Below are positions 4,882 to 5,859 of a stretch of 5,859 nucleotides of DNA, piece after piece (the first letter of the stretch is position 1; every line of letters begins with the position of its first letter). Source of the stretch: Victivallales bacterium (lineage in GTDB: Bacteria > Verrucomicrobiota > Lentisphaeria > Victivallales > JAADHT01). The notes beneath the pieces are model-generated. The model searched no databases, was not told the DNA's origin, and was given only the letters and a program-made list of their open reading frames with translations. The position numbers were made by a program, and so were the translations under genes. The stretch spans positions 1 to 5,859 of the forward strand of contig JAFGFR010000049.1 of NCBI GenBank assembly GCA_016930955.1. The letters run 5' to 3'.

Positions 4882-5844
4882 TCATCTTGCCAGTTCATCG
4901 GCTACATGTTCGAGAAGGATTTTTTCTGCCTCATCGAGGGTTTGAGCGTTGATAAGTCCTCCTGCGGCCATCTCATGTCCTCCACCGTTGAGAGTTCTTG
5001 CGATTCTTCCGGCAGAGTACTTCCGGTTTTTCGAGCGCATTGAGAATCTGAATCCCTCCTCGATGCGTCTGACTATCGCAACAAGCTCGAAATCCTTTAT
5101 TGCGCGTATTATGTCTATCAGGCCCTCGGTGTCCTTCTCGTTCACTGAATACTTCGCGAGTATGCTGTCTGAGAGAAAGAGCCATGCGAAAAGCCCGTTG
5201 CATCCGGTCTTCAGGTTGTTGAGCACCAGATCTGCCTCCATTCTCGCGAAATTTGCGGATTTCGAGAGGAACATAGACTTTATTATTGTCGGGTAGTCGG
5301 CGCCTGCCTCGAGGAGTTCAGCGGCGCATCTGAGGGACTGTGAGCTTGTGTTGTCGAAACGGAAGCCTCCGGTGTCCATGATCAGCCCTGTCAGCAGGAA
5401 TGTGGCGGTGTCTTTGGATATGCGCCATCCTGGGATGCCTTTGAGCAGGTTGAAGATGATCTCGGCGGTGGCGGCTGCGTTTGGGAACACGAAATTTCTA
5501 GTTGCGAAGCAACTGTTGTCGGGGTGGTGGTCAATGTTGATTGAGTTCCGTATCGAGAAATCGATGTCCCCGAAGCGTTTTGGGTTTGAGAAGTCGAGAC
5601 ATATTATGGTGTCGAATGAATCCAGGAAGGGTAGTTTTTCGGTGATATGCTTGGGGATTGGGAGGGCGGAGTAGGCTTCGGGCAGTCTCTCGTGGAAGAA
5701 GGCCTCGGCCTTCTTCCCGTTGTCCCTCAGGGCGGTCAGCATGCCGAATGCCGAACCCATGGCGTCGCCGTCGGGGTTCTGGTGTGTCACGACAAGGAAG
5801 TTGTCGGAGTTCTTTATTGCCGCGGAGGCTTGGGCTATGTCCAC
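4882..5844 (-). CDS. nrnA: DHH/DHHA1 phosphoesterase, NrnA-type nanoRNase/pAp phosphatase
   Basis: This is a manganese-dependent phosphoesterase of the family that degrades very short RNAs and dephosphorylates 3'-phosphoadenosine 5'-phosphate. Over 320 residues, motif I is HQNPDGDAMGS (21-31), motif II is the aspartate in ICLDFS (Asp84), motif III is the name-giving DHH at 105-107, and motif IV aspartate is in IMDTGGFRF (Asp157). The C-terminal DHHA1 domain shows the substrate-binding GGGHEMAAGG at 287-296. The chosen start is GTG, with AAAGGG 8 nt upstream. The frame stays open to the window edge, so a start a few codons or more upstream cannot be excluded. In many bacteria this gene follows rbfA, which may lie just outside. 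The stop is followed by a 285-nt gap before nadA. The family is certain; whether it acts on nanoRNA, pAp or both cannot be read from sequence. Confidence 0.94.
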   Translation of the reverse strand: MDIAQASAAIKNSDNFLVVTHQNPDGDAMGSAFGMLTALRDNGKKAEAFFHERLPEAYSALPIPKHITEKLPFLDSFDTIICLDFSNPKRFGDIDFSIRNSINIDHHPDNSCFATRNFVFPNAAATAEIIFNLLKGIPGWRISKDTATFLLTGLIMDTGGFRFDNTSSQSLRCAAELLEAGADYPTIIKSMFLSKSANFARMEADLVLNNLKTGCNGLFAWLFLSDSILAKYSVNEKDTEGLIDIIRAIKDFELVAIVRRIEEGFRFSMRSKNRKYSAGRIARTLNGGGHEMAAGGLINAQTLDEAEKILLEHVADELAR

Positions 5845-5859
5845 TGGGTTGTCCCTTTC

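Noticed and set aside
4704..4898. A 64-codon minus-strand frame beginning inside nrnA and running into the intergenic repeats
   Set aside because: It is highly basic, overlaps palindromes and repeats, overlaps the nrnA end and has no recognisable domain, so it is probably fortuitous.
512..5315. Strong excess of the hexamer CTCGAG (about eleven occurrences by eye), considered as a regulatory or chromosome-organising motif
   Set aside because: Every case I checked is an in-frame Leu-Glu codon pair CTC-GAG on the minus strand, so codon and dipeptide preference explains it.

Overview
The window carries six genes, all on the minus strand. They appear to form one operon-like unit reading from the right edge to the left: a DHH-family phosphoesterase (NrnA type), quinolinate synthase (nadA), an unrecognised proline-rich protein with a GAF-like C-terminus, a LolD/MacB-type ABC ATPase, and the protein-arginine kinase pair mcsA and mcsB. 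Spacing is tight from nadA onward: 65 nt, 25 nt, 40 nt, then a 4-nt ATGA overlap. A 285-nt repeat-rich gap separates nrnA from nadA.

The host is a bacterium of moderate G+C. McsA/McsB is best known from Firmicutes, but here it lacks the usual ctsR-mcsA-mcsB-clpC order. The LolD-like ATPase hints at a two-membrane envelope. Short-tandem-repeat intergenic regions of this kind suggest an uncultured lineage such as Omnitrophota, Planctomycetota or a relative. This placement is inference, not a determination.

Layout: 1-240 is non-coding, with a GC-rich hairpin (7-45), a degenerate triplicated 12-13-mer (98-135) and two back-to-back heptamer arrays (178-244) whose last unit contains the mcsB stop codon. 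241-1877 is mcsB/mcsA. 1918-2598 is the ABC ATPase. 2624-3601 is the proline-rich/GAF-like protein with 14 consecutive prolines. 3667-4596 is nadA. 4597-4881 holds a second, inverted copy of the heptamer repeat and further structured repeats. 4882-5844 is nrnA, whose start lies 15 nt from the right edge.

Functionally, NrnA (nanoRNA and/or pAp turnover) and NadA (NAD biosynthesis) are housekeeping metabolism. McsA/McsB phosphorylate protein arginines, which in Bacillus marks proteins for ClpCP. The ABC ATPase has no permease in view, and the GAF-like protein has no known role. The most interesting items are the inverted heptamer repeats that bracket the nadA-to-mcsB block, and the unusual company kept by mcsAB. 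I see no CRISPR array, complete transposase, tRNA or rRNA.
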